Positions 17,309 to 26,202 of a stretch of 64,000 nt of DNA are shown here, one piece after another. The notes under the pieces are model-generated. The model searched no databases, had not been told where the DNA came from, and saw only the letters and a program-made list of their open reading frames with translations. A program made the position numbers and the translations under genes. Within the stretch, counting starts at the first letter, position 1. Each line of letters opens with the position of its first letter. This stretch comes from Sporocytophaga myxococcoides (GTDB lineage Bacteria; Bacteroidota; Bacteroidia; Cytophagales; Cytophagaceae): contig NZ_BBLT01000007.1 in NCBI RefSeq assembly GCF_000775915.1, positions 1 to 64,000 of the forward strand, in the 5' to 3' direction.

Positions 17309-18703
17309 GTGAAGAAGATTAAAGTAGAAAAGGAACGAGTAAGACTTTTAAATGACAGACCAGTATTGGAGAAAGGAAAGTACGTTCTTTACTGGATGCA
17401 ACAATCTCAAAGGGTTAATTATAATCATGCTTTGGAATATGCAGCTTTAAAGGCAAACGAATTAGAACTTCCGCTGCTAGTGGTTTTTGGTTTAATGGAC
17501 AATTATCCAGAAGCCAACCTTCGTCATTATCATTTTATGCTTGAAGGACTTAAAGATACTGCTGATCAATTATCAAATAGAAATATCAGCTTTATCCTGA
17601 AAAAGGGCTTTCCACCAGATATTGCAAAAGAATTTGCTGCTGATGCAGCTATTGTCTTTTGTGATATGGGATACCTGAGGCATCAAAGAATATGGAGAAA
17701 GCAAGTGTCAGATGGTGTTTCCTGCAGAGTGGTGCAGGTGGAATCAGATGCAGTTGTGCCTGTGGAAATAGCAAGTTCTAAAGCTGAATATGCTGCCAGG
17801 ACTATTCGGAGAAAAATATGGCTGCATGCCAATCTTTTTATAGTGCCTCTGGATAAAGTAAAATTGAATCATTCATCTCTGGATTTAAAATTCAAAAATA
17901 CTTTATCATTAAATGATATTGAAGCATTGTTGGGTTCATTAAAGCTTGATACAAGTGTAGGGAAAGTAGATTCATTTTTTAAAGGAGGACCTACAGAGGC
18001 TAAAAAAAGACTGGAATATTTTATTGCAAAGAAACTTGACTTGTATGTAGAAAACAGGAATCATCCTTATAAGGACGATATCTCTTATATGAGTATGTAC
18101 CTCCATTTTGGTCAGATCAGTCCTGTCGAAATACTGCTTGAAATTCAAAAGCATCAAAAAGAAAATGTAGACTCCTATGTAGAAGAACTTTTAATAAGAC
18201 GGGAGCTATCCATTAATTTTGTTTATTATACATCCGACTATGATTGCTTCAGTTTTCTTCCTGAATGGGCTAAAAACACTTTGGAAAAGCATAAAGCAGA
18301 CGAGCGACCTCACAGATACAGTTTGAAGCAGCTTGAGATGTCAAAAACACATGATCCATACTGGAATGCTGCAATGGATGAAATGAAGTATACTGGTTTC
18401 ATGCATAATTATATGAGAATGTACTGGGGAAAAAAGATATTGGAATGGTCCGATACACCGGATAAAGCATATAAAAATTTAGTTTACCTTAATAATAAAT
18501 ATTTTCTTGATGGACGAGATCCGGTTTCTTATGCAAATATAGGCTGGATATTTGGATTACATGACAGACCATGGGGTGAAAGACCTATTTATGGAACAGT
18601 CAGAACCATGGTTGCTTCAGGATTAGAAAGAAAAACGAATCCCAAGGCTTACATTGAGAAAGTGAATATCTTAAAAGAAAAAGCATTAAAAAAAGAGGAC
18701 TGA
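17309..18703 (+). CDS. Class II cyclobutane pyrimidine dimer photolyase
   Basis: The 464-residue flavoprotein belongs to class II CPD photolyases, which use blue or near-UV light to split pyrimidine dimers. It has YVLYWMQQSQRVNYNHALEY at the N-terminus, the class II linker with ESDAVVPVEIASSKAEYAAR, and the FAD-binding half with FMHNYMRMYWGKKILEWS and RDPVSYANIGWIFGLHDRPW. The start appears to be GTG at 17309; the next Met candidates lie inside the fold. It is downstream of the macro-domain and acylphosphatase genes, which fits a stress or DNA-damage unit. Its final codons form the left arm of a terminator shared with the convergent gene. Confidence 0.93.
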   Translation: MKKIKVEKERVRLLNDRPVLEKGKYVLYWMQQSQRVNYNHALEYAALKANELELPLLVVFGLMDNYPEANLRHYHFMLEGLKDTADQLSNRNISFILKKGFPPDIAKEFAADAAIVFCDMGYLRHQRIWRKQVSDGVSCRVVQVESDAVVPVEIASSKAEYAARTIRRKIWLHANLFIVPLDKVKLNHSSLDLKFKNTLSLNDIEALLGSLKLDTSVGKVDSFFKGGPTEAKKRLEYFIAKKLDLYVENRNHPYKDDISYMSMYLHFGQISPVEILLEIQKHQKENVDSYVEELLIRRELSINFVYYTSDYDCFSFLPEWAKNTLEKHKADERPHRYSLKQLEMSKTHDPYWNAAMDEMKYTGFMHNYMRMYWGKKILEWSDTPDKAYKNLVYLNNKYFLDGRDPVSYANIGWIFGLHDRPWGERPIYGTVRTMVASGLERKTNPKAYIEKVNILKEKALKKED

Positions 18704-18720
18704 TTTCTACCAGTCCTCTT
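18693..18720. terminator. Bidirectional terminator built from two coding ends
   Basis: 18693-18702 pairs perfectly with 18711-18720 (10 bp, 8-base loop). The left arm contains the last codons of the photolyase and the right arm the last codons of the convergent DUF4468 gene. On the plus strand CGTTTTTCTTTTG follows; on the minus strand TTTTTAATGC follows. Confidence 0.75.
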
Positions 18721-19237
18721 CGTTTTTCTTTTGTCCTGTTATCATATAGGACTTTAAATTTTCTATCGTTTTGTTAACTTCAGCATTTACCTTATTTACA
18801 AAATCGCCTTTGCTCTGAGATCTCATTTTTGCATAAAACGCCTCGAGACTTTGAGCAGTTTTAGCTCCGTTTTTGCTGTCATAGATCATGAAATCAGTAA
18901 TAGTATATTTATACTTTCCAGGTTTCTGAAAGATGCTGATGTTGTAGGTTAGTACGTAGTCTGTTTTGTATTTAAAGTCATACGTGATTAACACATTGAA
19001 AGTACCTTCTTTACTGATTTTTCCTGTTTCCTTATTGTCAAAATCAAGACTTGTACTGTTGTAAAATTTTCCCATCCATTCTTTGGATCTTTCGTAGATC
19101 AGGTCTTTTGATAAACTGTCTACATTAACTGTCTCCTGAAACGTGAATTTTTTTGTCTCTGGATCTGTAGGAAAAGATTGGGCAAAAGTAACTGCCGGAA
19201 ATAACGCCAGTAGGAATAATAAAATTTTTGTCCTCAT
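18707..19237 (-). CDS. DUF4468 domain secreted protein
   Basis: The 176-residue protein starts with a signal peptide (KILLFLLALFPAVTFAQS). One DUF4468 (TBP-like fold) domain follows: FTFQETVNVDSLSKDLIYER, KEWMGKFYNS, then a beta-strand region with GTFNVLITYDF, YTITDFMIYD and a C-terminal helix. This domain is found almost only in Bacteroidota, in exported proteins of unknown function. The gene is convergent with the photolyase, 3 bases apart. Confidence 0.8.
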   Translation of the reverse strand: MRTKILLFLLALFPAVTFAQSFPTDPETKKFTFQETVNVDSLSKDLIYERSKEWMGKFYNSTSLDFDNKETGKISKEGTFNVLITYDFKYKTDYVLTYNISIFQKPGKYKYTITDFMIYDSKNGAKTAQSLEAFYAKMRSQSKGDFVNKVNAEVNKTIENLKSYMITGQKKNEEDW

Positions 19238-19435
19238 GCTTAATCGTTTTGGTTAAAGATTAATTCTTCTACAAAAGTATAAGAATTAGTGTAAGTTAAA
19301 AACGATCTTGGAAAAATGCAATACAGTATTTGAGGTAACGATGTAAAATTTATTGGAAAAGAGAGTTTAAATCCTTCTTTACTATTGGTAAATTTGTTGA
19401 CACATTACAAAGAGCCCCTTTATAAATAATTATTT

Positions 19436-20233
19436 ATGAAAACGAAAATAATTCTAAGCTCACTATTGACTCTTTCTTTGCTTCAATGTCAGAAAGTGCC
19501 GGTAACAGGAAGAAGACAGCTTGATTTTATACCTGCAACGGAAATGCAGTCAATGAGTTATACCAGTTATAAAGAGTTTTTAGGTACCAATCAATTGTCT
19601 TCTAATGCAGAAAAGACTGCTATGGTAAAAAGGGTTGGTGAAAATATTCAGAGAGCTGTGGAGCAGTATATGTCTCAGAACAATCTTAGTTCAAAGCTTA
19701 AAGGTTTTCAGTGGGAGTTTAATCTTGTTGAGGATCCCACTGTAAATGCCTGGTGTATGCCTGGAGGTAAGGTAGTGGTTTATACAGGAATCCTTCCTGT
19801 CACCCAAGATGAAACCGGATTGGCAGTGGTTCTTGGGCATGAAATTGCACATGCAATAGCGGAACACGGTTCGGAAAGGATGAGTCAGGAGCTGATTACC
19901 CAGATGGGGGGAACAGCCTTGAATATTGCTTTGACCAGCAAGCCGGCTGAAACTAAAGCACTTTTTAATACAGTTTATAATACAGGTAGCCAGGTAGCGG
20001 TCCTGTTACCATATAGCCGTTTGCATGAAACAGAAGCTGATCATTTGGGATTGATTTTTATGGCAATTGCCGGTTATGATCCGTCTAAGGCGGTAGACTT
20101 CTGGCAGAGAATGAAAGCCCAGGGAGGGACTAAACCTCCGCAGATTCTTTCTACACACCCTTCAGACGAGCAAAGGATTCAGAAGATACAGAAAGAGTTG
20201 CCTGAAGCAATGAAGTATTATAAGAAGGGCTAA
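19436..20233 (+). CDS. M48 family metalloprotease, lipoprotein
   Basis: The 265-residue protein begins with a lipoprotein signal ending in SLLQC (Cys18) and the family's typical VTGRRQLDFIP. The zinc site is HEIAH at 135-139, with the third ligand in ETEAD at 198-202. It resembles the periplasmic LoiP/YcaL/BepA branch of M48, which degrades misassembled outer-membrane proteins. TAAATTTG at 19389-19396 fits the -7 element of Bacteroidota promoters and would give a short 5' leader. The next gene encodes a predicted outer-membrane barrel 38 bases downstream. Confidence 0.92.
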   Translation: MKTKIILSSLLTLSLLQCQKVPVTGRRQLDFIPATEMQSMSYTSYKEFLGTNQLSSNAEKTAMVKRVGENIQRAVEQYMSQNNLSSKLKGFQWEFNLVEDPTVNAWCMPGGKVVVYTGILPVTQDETGLAVVLGHEIAHAIAEHGSERMSQELITQMGGTALNIALTSKPAETKALFNTVYNTGSQVAVLLPYSRLHETEADHLGLIFMAIAGYDPSKAVDFWQRMKAQGGTKPPQILSTHPSDEQRIQKIQKELPEAMKYYKKG

Positions 20234-20271
20234 TCCTGAAAACACAAAAGAGTATTTTTTAAAATTATTTT

Positions 20272-21141
20272 ATGAAAGTTTATTTATTGGTAGGGGTTTT
20301 ATTTTTTAATCTGAGTGTATTCGGACAGGATAGTGAAGGCACGAAGATTAACAACAATAAGGACAAGAAGAGTACATATGTAAGTTTTTCAGCTGGATAT
20401 GGATTTGGAATAGGAATTGGGAGCAATAGACAAATTCAACAATCTCCATATTCCAGCAAAGTTTCTTATAATTTACATTCCTATGGTAAAGGATTTAATA
20501 TCTCGGCAGCTTTAGGGATGATGTTTTCAAAAAATATTGGAGGAGAGGTAAATCTTGGTTACCATTTTGGTGGACCTAACAGGGTTAATAATATTTGGTC
20601 ATTTGATACTTCAACAGTACAAAGGATTGATGAAAACGCCACATTCAGAGCTAATTATTTAATAGTAAATCCGAATCTTGTAATTTCAGCCAGCAGCTCA
20701 AAAATTGTGGAACCATATGTAAAGTTAGGCCCTTCAGTCGTATTCGCTAAAGCTAAATCTTCTTACGAAAATAAATTTAGGTTTACCGATGGAATAAGAG
20801 GAACTCAACTTATAGAATGGGAATGGACAGGAGGATTTGGGATTGGTTTTAGCACTTCTGCCGGAATTAAAATTAAAACACCAACCGAAAGAGTCGTATT
20901 TGTCATGGAAGTGGCTTATAACTCTTTAAGCTTTGATTTTAAAAAAGGAAAAATGGTTGATATTTCTTATTATAATATGTACAGTAATCAAATAAGAACA
21001 GTTTCTGATAATGAAGTGATAATGGTAAGTGAAGTGGATGAAAAAGCAGTTCAGAACCCTAATAAACCTAGTCAAGTTTTAAATTACAAATCTAATGCTG
21101 ATAATATCAGCTTTAATTTAGGCTGGTATATCAAACTATAA
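20272..21141 (+). CDS. Outer-membrane beta-barrel protein (OmpA-barrel-like)
   Basis: I do not recognise a named family. The 289-residue protein has a signal peptide (VGVLFFNLSVFGQ). It continues with alternating polar and aromatic beta strands (TYVSFSAGYGFGIGIGSN, FNISAALGMMFSKNIGGEVN, WEWTGGFGIGFSTSAGI) and ends in a short hydrophobic strand (SFNLGWYIKL), as in eight- to ten-stranded barrels. A surface or porin-like role is inference. It may be cotranscribed with the M48 protease before it and the hydrolase after it (20-base gap). Confidence 0.6.
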   Translation: MKVYLLVGVLFFNLSVFGQDSEGTKINNNKDKKSTYVSFSAGYGFGIGIGSNRQIQQSPYSSKVSYNLHSYGKGFNISAALGMMFSKNIGGEVNLGYHFGGPNRVNNIWSFDTSTVQRIDENATFRANYLIVNPNLVISASSSKIVEPYVKLGPSVVFAKAKSSYENKFRFTDGIRGTQLIEWEWTGGFGIGFSTSAGIKIKTPTERVVFVMEVAYNSLSFDFKKGKMVDISYYNMYSNQIRTVSDNEVIMVSEVDEKAVQNPNKPSQVLNYKSNADNISFNLGWYIKL

Positions 21142-21161
21142 TTTCAATTTTATTTTTAAAA

Positions 21162-21905
21162 ATGACGAATGGAAAGCTAACTGTCATTGGCAGTGGAGAC
21201 GCATTTTGCAGCGATGGCAGATTTAATTCCTGTTATTATGTGGAATGGGGTGATAAAAATATACTGCTCGATTGTGGCCCTACATCACTGGCAGCAATAA
21301 GAAAATGCTATCTTGATCCTATGGCGGTTGATATCATTGTTATCTCGCACCTTCACGGTGACCATATAGCAGGAATTCCTTTTCTAGTGCTGGAAGCGGA
21401 TAAAGCAGATAAAAGAAAAAAGCCATTAACGATCATTACACCTCCTGATGGAGAAAGAAGGATTAAAGAGGTTTCTGCACTTTTATATCCTGATGCAATC
21501 TCAATGTTTCAGAATCTTGATATTCGTTTTGTTCAATATAACAAAAATGAAGCATTAGAGATTGAAGGCTTTAGGATGAAATTTTTTGAGGTAAGCCATA
21601 ATCCTTTGGTAAATCCTCATGGATTCAGGATTGAAAAGGATTCTAAAATCCTCGGGTACTCCGGTGATACAGGATGGACAGATAACCTATATCAGATAGC
21701 AGACAATGCAGATCTCTTTATCTGTGAATGCAATTTTTATGAAAAAGAGACTTTAACCCATCTTAATTACAAAAAGATAATAGCTGAGCAGCAGAATTTA
21801 AAAGCAAAACGCATGCTTTTAACTCACTTTGGAAAAGAAAGTCTGGCTCATTATTCAAAGATTGAGGGAGAAAAAGCAGAAGATGGAAAGTGTATAGCAT
21901 TCTAG
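21162..21905 (+). CDS. MBL-fold metallohydrolase (RNase Z-like)
   Basis: The 247-residue protein has the metallo-beta-lactamase core: VIGSGDAF at the N-terminus, the metal site HLHGDH at 63-68, GYSGDTGW with the bridging Asp, and LLTHFGKE with the last His. The layout is that of the RNase Z/PhnP group without the tRNase exosite arm, so I do not call it tRNA 3' processing. It lacks a signal sequence, so it is cytoplasmic. The substrate cannot be inferred. The gene is convergent with a CDF transporter 9 bases away. Confidence 0.85.
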   Translation: MTNGKLTVIGSGDAFCSDGRFNSCYYVEWGDKNILLDCGPTSLAAIRKCYLDPMAVDIIVISHLHGDHIAGIPFLVLEADKADKRKKPLTIITPPDGERRIKEVSALLYPDAISMFQNLDIRFVQYNKNEALEIEGFRMKFFEVSHNPLVNPHGFRIEKDSKILGYSGDTGWTDNLYQIADNADLFICECNFYEKETLTHLNYKKIIAEQQNLKAKRMLLTHFGKESLAHYSKIEGEKAEDGKCIAF

Positions 21906-21914
21906 CTTTTAACC

Positions 21915-22826
21915 TCAGCAGTTCTCGAGATTACATTTTTCATCAGCTGTTTCAAATTCTATGGTAGCATGTTCAATTCCATAGTTTGATAACCTCAGTT
22001 TTATAGATTCTTTTATGTGGGCCAGTTCTGAAATCGTTTTTTCAGGAGCTACAATAAGATGGACGGTCAATATGGTGTAAGTTTCATTTAGCCCCCATAC
22101 ATGAAGGTCATGAACATTGTTAATTTCTTTAAAACTTAGCAGGATTTCATTAATCTCATCCATCTTTTTGTCATCAGGAACTGCCTGAAGCAATATTTTA
22201 AGGGTTCCTTTAAGATTTCTGAAAGCATTGAATAAAATATATCCTGAAATTCCAATAGATAAAATCGGGTCAAGAACAGGAATAGTCCAGAACTGTAAAA
22301 CAATACTACCAATCAAGACAGCAACCCATCCGAGAATGTCTTCGATGAAGTGGAGCCTGATTACACGCTCATTCATGCTGTCTCCTTTGCTGAGTCTTAA
22401 AAAGGCTATACCGTTGAAAACTACACCAAGAATTGCCAGGATTAGCATGCCTTCCGCATTTACTTCTTCCGGATTAAATAGACGTTCGGTGGCTTTATAG
22501 ATTATAAAAGCAGAACCCACCAGCAGAATAGTCGCATTTATTAAGGCTGCTAATATTGAAAATCTCTTGTATCCAAAAGAATATGAAGGTGTCCTTTTTT
22601 TCTTTGAAAGTTTTTCAAAGTACCATGATAAGCCCAGCGAAAATGAATCTCCGAAGTCATGCACTGCATCGGATATAATTGCAATACTGTTAGTATAAAT
22701 ACCGCCTGCCAGCTCAATAACTGTAAACAGCAGATTGATGAAAAAAGCCATCTTCAGACCACCTTCGGAATCGTGGTGGTGGTGATCATGACCGTGATGA
22801 TGGTGGCTATGTGAATGTTTGTGCAT
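21915..22826 (-). CDS. CzcD/ZitB-type CDF zinc exporter with His-rich N-terminus
   Basis: The 303-residue protein begins with a stretch containing 12 His in the first 18 residues, a feature of zinc/cobalt exporters. Six membrane segments follow. The metal sites are HDFGDSFSLGLSWYFEKL in TM2 and HFIEDILGWVAVL in TM5. The C-terminal domain carries HDLHVWGLNETYTILTVHL. It pumps divalent metal out of the cytoplasm in exchange for protons. It is the second CDF of the window and is more CzcD-like than the one at 11401. Confidence 0.92.
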   Translation of the reverse strand: MHKHSHSHHHHGHDHHHHDSEGGLKMAFFINLLFTVIELAGGIYTNSIAIISDAVHDFGDSFSLGLSWYFEKLSKKKRTPSYSFGYKRFSILAALINATILLVGSAFIIYKATERLFNPEEVNAEGMLILAILGVVFNGIAFLRLSKGDSMNERVIRLHFIEDILGWVAVLIGSIVLQFWTIPVLDPILSIGISGYILFNAFRNLKGTLKILLQAVPDDKKMDEINEILLSFKEINNVHDLHVWGLNETYTILTVHLIVAPEKTISELAHIKESIKLRLSNYGIEHATIEFETADEKCNLENC

Positions 22827-22855
22827 GGAGAAAAAAGATGGTTCTCTGTATAATT

Positions 22856-22882
22856 AAAAAGAGCCGGAAAAAATTCCGGCTC
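22856..22882 (-). terminator. Terminator of the MMPL transporter gene
   Basis: 22861-22869 pairs perfectly with 22874-22882 (9 bp, AAAA loop on the plus strand). On the minus strand it follows the MMPL stop and ends in TTTTTAATTA. Confidence 0.9.
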
Positions 22883-22897
22883 CTGTATTCTTATTTT

Positions 22898-25300
22898 TTA
22901 AACCGCTTGTTTTGTTTCTTCATCGTTTTCAGCCTTATCTGCCTTTTTCTGAAGACGCTTAGCTCTTAGGTTTTTTATGATCTTGAAGCCTTTCATTTCT
23001 TTCTTCTGATTCGGACTTACAAAGGTGATAAGTAATGCTGGAAGCAAAATTAGATTGGTGAGCATTGCAAAGAACAAGGTTAAAGAAGTAAGCACACCAA
23101 GGGCAATTGTTCCTCCAAACTGAGAGAATGAGAAAATTACAAATCCGCCGAAAAGCACCATGGAAGTATAGATCATACTTACACCTGTTTCTTCAAGACT
23201 TTTAATTACAGCAGCATAAACATTCCCTTTTAAATTTTTTAATTCTTGTTTAAACTTGCTCAGATAGTGAATGGTACTGTCAATGGATATACCGAAAGCA
23301 ATACTGAATATCAAAGCCGTACTAGGTTTCAGAGTTATATCGAAGATACCCATAATGCCCGCAGTAATGATCATAGGAACAATATTAGGGATCAATGAAA
23401 TTATGATCATTCTGATATCGGTGAAGATAAAGGCCATCATCAGAGAGATCAGAATAAAAGCCATAATCAAACTATCTTTCAGGTCATTGATAAGGTATTC
23501 ATTTCCTTTTAGGAAAAGAAGAGTAGTACCTGTGATATGAGTTTCAAAGTGTTTATCGGCAAATATTTCATCAGCTTTCTTCTGAATTTTATCTTTAATC
23601 AGAATATTCATATTGGTTGTACCGATATCTGCCACTTTACAGGTAAAACGTACAAATTGTCCGGTAGAATCTACAAATGACTTTAATGTATTTTCCTCAG
23701 ATTTTTTACCGAGATATTTTGTGATAAATGGAGCTTCCCTGTTTGTCGGTAATCTGTATTGTTCGGGGTCTCCATTATAGAATGCCTGAACTGCACCTTT
23801 TACTACATTTAGAACAGAAAGGGGAGGAGATACATATTCCTGTTCTTTGAGGAAAGTTTCCAACTCTTCCAGTTTTTGCAGATTTGAGATACTCTTAATC
23901 CCATTTTTCTTGCCCAGGTCTACTACAATTTCCAAAGGCATTACACCTTTAAAGTTTTGCTCAAAAAATCCGAGGTCAGATTTTACATGACTGTCTTCGG
24001 GAAGGTCGTCAACCATGTATGAAACAGCATTTATTTTATTTATCCCCCAGACAGAAACAGCAAGCACTGCGACAGTTCCGATGTAGACCCATTTCCTTTT
24101 GTTCATTACCAATCCTTCAAGGAACTGGTTGATCTGTCTGAATAATTTGAAATCAAGATGTTTAAGTTGCTTTTTGCTTGGTTCCGGAAGGAAAAGCAGT
24201 AAAGAAGGTATTACGATCAAGGTGATTATAAATGTAGCGACACTGACAATCCCTGCAACCATACCAAATTCTCTGATAATGGATATATCTGTGAAAAGTA
24301 GCACGAAGAAACCAACAGCAGTATTGATATTGGTCATAAAAGTCAGAAAGCCGACTTTTTCAATGATCCTGCTGATTGCTTTAATTTTATTGCCATGTTT
24401 ACGGAATTCCTGATGGTATTTATTAAACATATAAATACAATTGGGAATACTGATAATAATAATCAGAGCTGGCAACATACCCGTGAGCAGAGTAATTTTA
24501 TATCCCAGGACGACAATAAACCCAAGAGTCCAGAGGACAGTAATCAAGATTACCAGGAATGTAAAGAATACCGCGAAGAATGAGCGGAAGAAAATAAAGA
24601 GGAATATACACGTTACCAGTACAGCAAGGCCCAGGAACAGGTTTAATTCATCTTTAACCTTACTAACCATAATTGCCCTTACATAGGGAAGGCCGGCATA
24701 ATGCATTTTTATACTGGACTCCTCAGAAAATTTCTCAGTCAGGTTGAGAATATTATTTGCGACAACAGTTCTTTTGGCCGAATTAAGAAAGTCTTTATCA
24801 ATAGTTACAGCAAGAAGGGTTGCACCGGTTTTCTTATTGAAGAGCAGATTTTCATAAACTTTAACACCTTCTGCAGTTTTCAGCAAAGAGTCAAGTTCAG
24901 CCTGGCTATTTACAGTTTTAGTGAAAACAGGAGAAATGGCAAATTTTTTATTTACAGTATCCTTTTGAAAATTCATCAGCTCAGGCAAAGCAATGACTCC
25001 TGTAACTCCTTCTACTTTTGAAAGATCTTTGGCCAGTTGCTGGTATTTGGCAAAAGTTTCATATTCATAAAGCTTATCGTTTTTTAATCCGATAGCCAGA
25101 ATGTTTCCATCTTCTCCGAATGTCTTTTGAAATTCCTTAAAGTAAATAAGATCCGGATCGTCGTCTGGAACTACTTTAATAAAATCGTAGGTGATTTCAA
25201 TCTTTTTTGCCTGGTATCCCATAAACGCAGTGAATAACACTGTAATAAGGAGAAGCCAAACCCTACTTTTAATAATAATAGATGAAAGTTTAGACCACAT
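22898..25300 (-). CDS. MMPL/RND-family membrane transporter
   Basis: The 800-residue protein has the duplicated RND layout: TM1 (about 13-30), a periplasmic domain, six helices (about 215-375), TM7 (about 400), a second periplasmic domain, and a final set of helices (about 610-770). Motifs include PDDDPDLIYFKEFQKTFGED after TM1 and AFGISIDSTIHYLSKF in the second half. The family moves lipids, hopanoids or other hydrophobic compounds using the proton gradient. The Lys- and Glu-rich C-terminus is cytoplasmic. No outer-membrane partner is next to it, and the substrate is unknown. The start ATG at 25300 faces a long AT-rich gap. Confidence 0.88.
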   Translation of the reverse strand: MWSKLSSIIIKSRVWLLLITVLFTAFMGYQAKKIEITYDFIKVVPDDDPDLIYFKEFQKTFGEDGNILAIGLKNDKLYEYETFAKYQQLAKDLSKVEGVTGVIALPELMNFQKDTVNKKFAISPVFTKTVNSQAELDSLLKTAEGVKVYENLLFNKKTGATLLAVTIDKDFLNSAKRTVVANNILNLTEKFSEESSIKMHYAGLPYVRAIMVSKVKDELNLFLGLAVLVTCIFLFIFFRSFFAVFFTFLVILITVLWTLGFIVVLGYKITLLTGMLPALIIIISIPNCIYMFNKYHQEFRKHGNKIKAISRIIEKVGFLTFMTNINTAVGFFVLLFTDISIIREFGMVAGIVSVATFIITLIVIPSLLLFLPEPSKKQLKHLDFKLFRQINQFLEGLVMNKRKWVYIGTVAVLAVSVWGINKINAVSYMVDDLPEDSHVKSDLGFFEQNFKGVMPLEIVVDLGKKNGIKSISNLQKLEELETFLKEQEYVSPPLSVLNVVKGAVQAFYNGDPEQYRLPTNREAPFITKYLGKKSEENTLKSFVDSTGQFVRFTCKVADIGTTNMNILIKDKIQKKADEIFADKHFETHITGTTLLFLKGNEYLINDLKDSLIMAFILISLMMAFIFTDIRMIIISLIPNIVPMIITAGIMGIFDITLKPSTALIFSIAFGISIDSTIHYLSKFKQELKNLKGNVYAAVIKSLEETGVSMIYTSMVLFGGFVIFSFSQFGGTIALGVLTSLTLFFAMLTNLILLPALLITFVSPNQKKEMKGFKIIKNLRAKRLQKKADKAENDEETKQAV

Positions 25301-25796
25301 AAAGTTTACAAAGCTATTTAAGCTTGGTTAATAAAATGAAATATGACTGAAAAAGATTCAGTCTAAAGTTTTTAAATCAATTCAGAATTTAATGAGGCTG
25401 AATATGGAGTTTTGCACAAATACCAAAATTTAATCCATCGATTAACATTCGCGCGCCAAAATTAAATCCATTAAATGAAAAAAATAAGGAGAAAATAAAA
25501 ATAATACCTGAAAGAAAGTAATATTGTTGATTATCAGTGTTGAAAGAGTAATTTTATTTTTTAAAACTGTTGAAAATATTTGTTTGAACATTTATTTTAA
25601 TATTTATTGAATTGATATGTAACAGTTTATATATTATGCCGTTTTATAATAAACTGACAAAAAAGTGTGATTGAAATAGTCAGAGTTTTTAGTACCATAT
25701 TCAGTAAATATGGCAAAAAACTTACTTCTGTTTCCTTATTTGCACTATATTTTATTGTTTTACGTAATAGTTCAAGCAGAAAAATTCAATATTAAT
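25301..25796. other. Divergent AT-rich intergenic region
   Basis: This gap separates the divergent MMPL and HU genes and must hold both promoters. I see no RNA gene and no convincing hairpin. The in-frame extension of HU from 25710 is probably non-coding leader. An isolated GCGCGC occurs at about 25451. No full TTG plus TAnnTTTG pair stands out. Confidence 0.4.
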
Positions 25797-26084
25797 ATGA
25801 CTAAAGCAGAAATTATTTCAGGAATTGCTGACAAAACAGGACAGGATAAAGCAGAGGTAACTCAGGTTGTAGAGACTTTATTCACTGTTATCAAAGATTC
25901 AATGGCAAAAGGTAACGAGATCTCTTTTAGAGGATTTGGTAATTTTATCATCAAGAAAAAGGCTAAGAAAATCGGTAGAAATATATCTAAAAACACCGCA
26001 GTTATAATTGATGAGCATTATGCTCCAAAATTTAAGCCTTCAGCTGAGTTTATAGATCTTATTAAATCAAGCAAAAAAGCTTAA
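25797..26084 (+). CDS. HU-family DNA-binding protein
   Basis: Starting at ATG 25797 gives a 95-residue protein with the usual HU N-terminus (MTKAEIISGIADKTGQDKAE) and the standard family length. The ORF can be extended to 25710, but that adds 29 residues no HU protein has. The body shows the dimerisation helices, the RGFGNF turn and then a beta arm. The arm has KKKAKKIGRNISKNTAVII in place of the common GRNPxTGxxI, with the intercalating Pro absent. HU/IHF proteins bend and compact DNA. A clear terminator follows. Confidence 0.88.
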   Translation: MTKAEIISGIADKTGQDKAEVTQVVETLFTVIKDSMAKGNEISFRGFGNFIIKKKAKKIGRNISKNTAVIIDEHYAPKFKPSAEFIDLIKSSKKA

Positions 26085-26106
26085 TTCAGATTTAAAAAAT
26101 AATTTC

Positions 26107-26147
26107 AAAATCAGAGTGAATTTTAAATTTGCTCTGATTTTTTTTTA
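26107..26147 (+). terminator. Intrinsic terminator after the HU gene
   Basis: 26107-26116 pairs perfectly with 26132-26141 (10 bp, 15-base loop) and is followed by a run of T to 26146. Confidence 0.88.
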
Positions 26148-26202
26148 GTTAAAATCGTAAAGGAGTTTTAAGTAAGAACATTTCAGGCAAGCTTCTAACT
26201 GT

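Noticed and set aside
21162-21905. Calling the MBL-fold gene ribonuclease Z
   Set aside because: The exosite arm typical of tRNA 3' processing enzymes is not visible, so only the fold is claimed.
22228-25021. Several plus-strand frames of 60-106 codons within the CDF and MMPL genes
   Set aside because: All lie antisense to strongly supported membrane-protein genes, and low-complexity shadows are expected there.
25710-25796. 29-residue N-terminal extension of HU
   Set aside because: HU proteins begin at MTKAEII; the extension is hydrophobic AT-rich translation of a leader.
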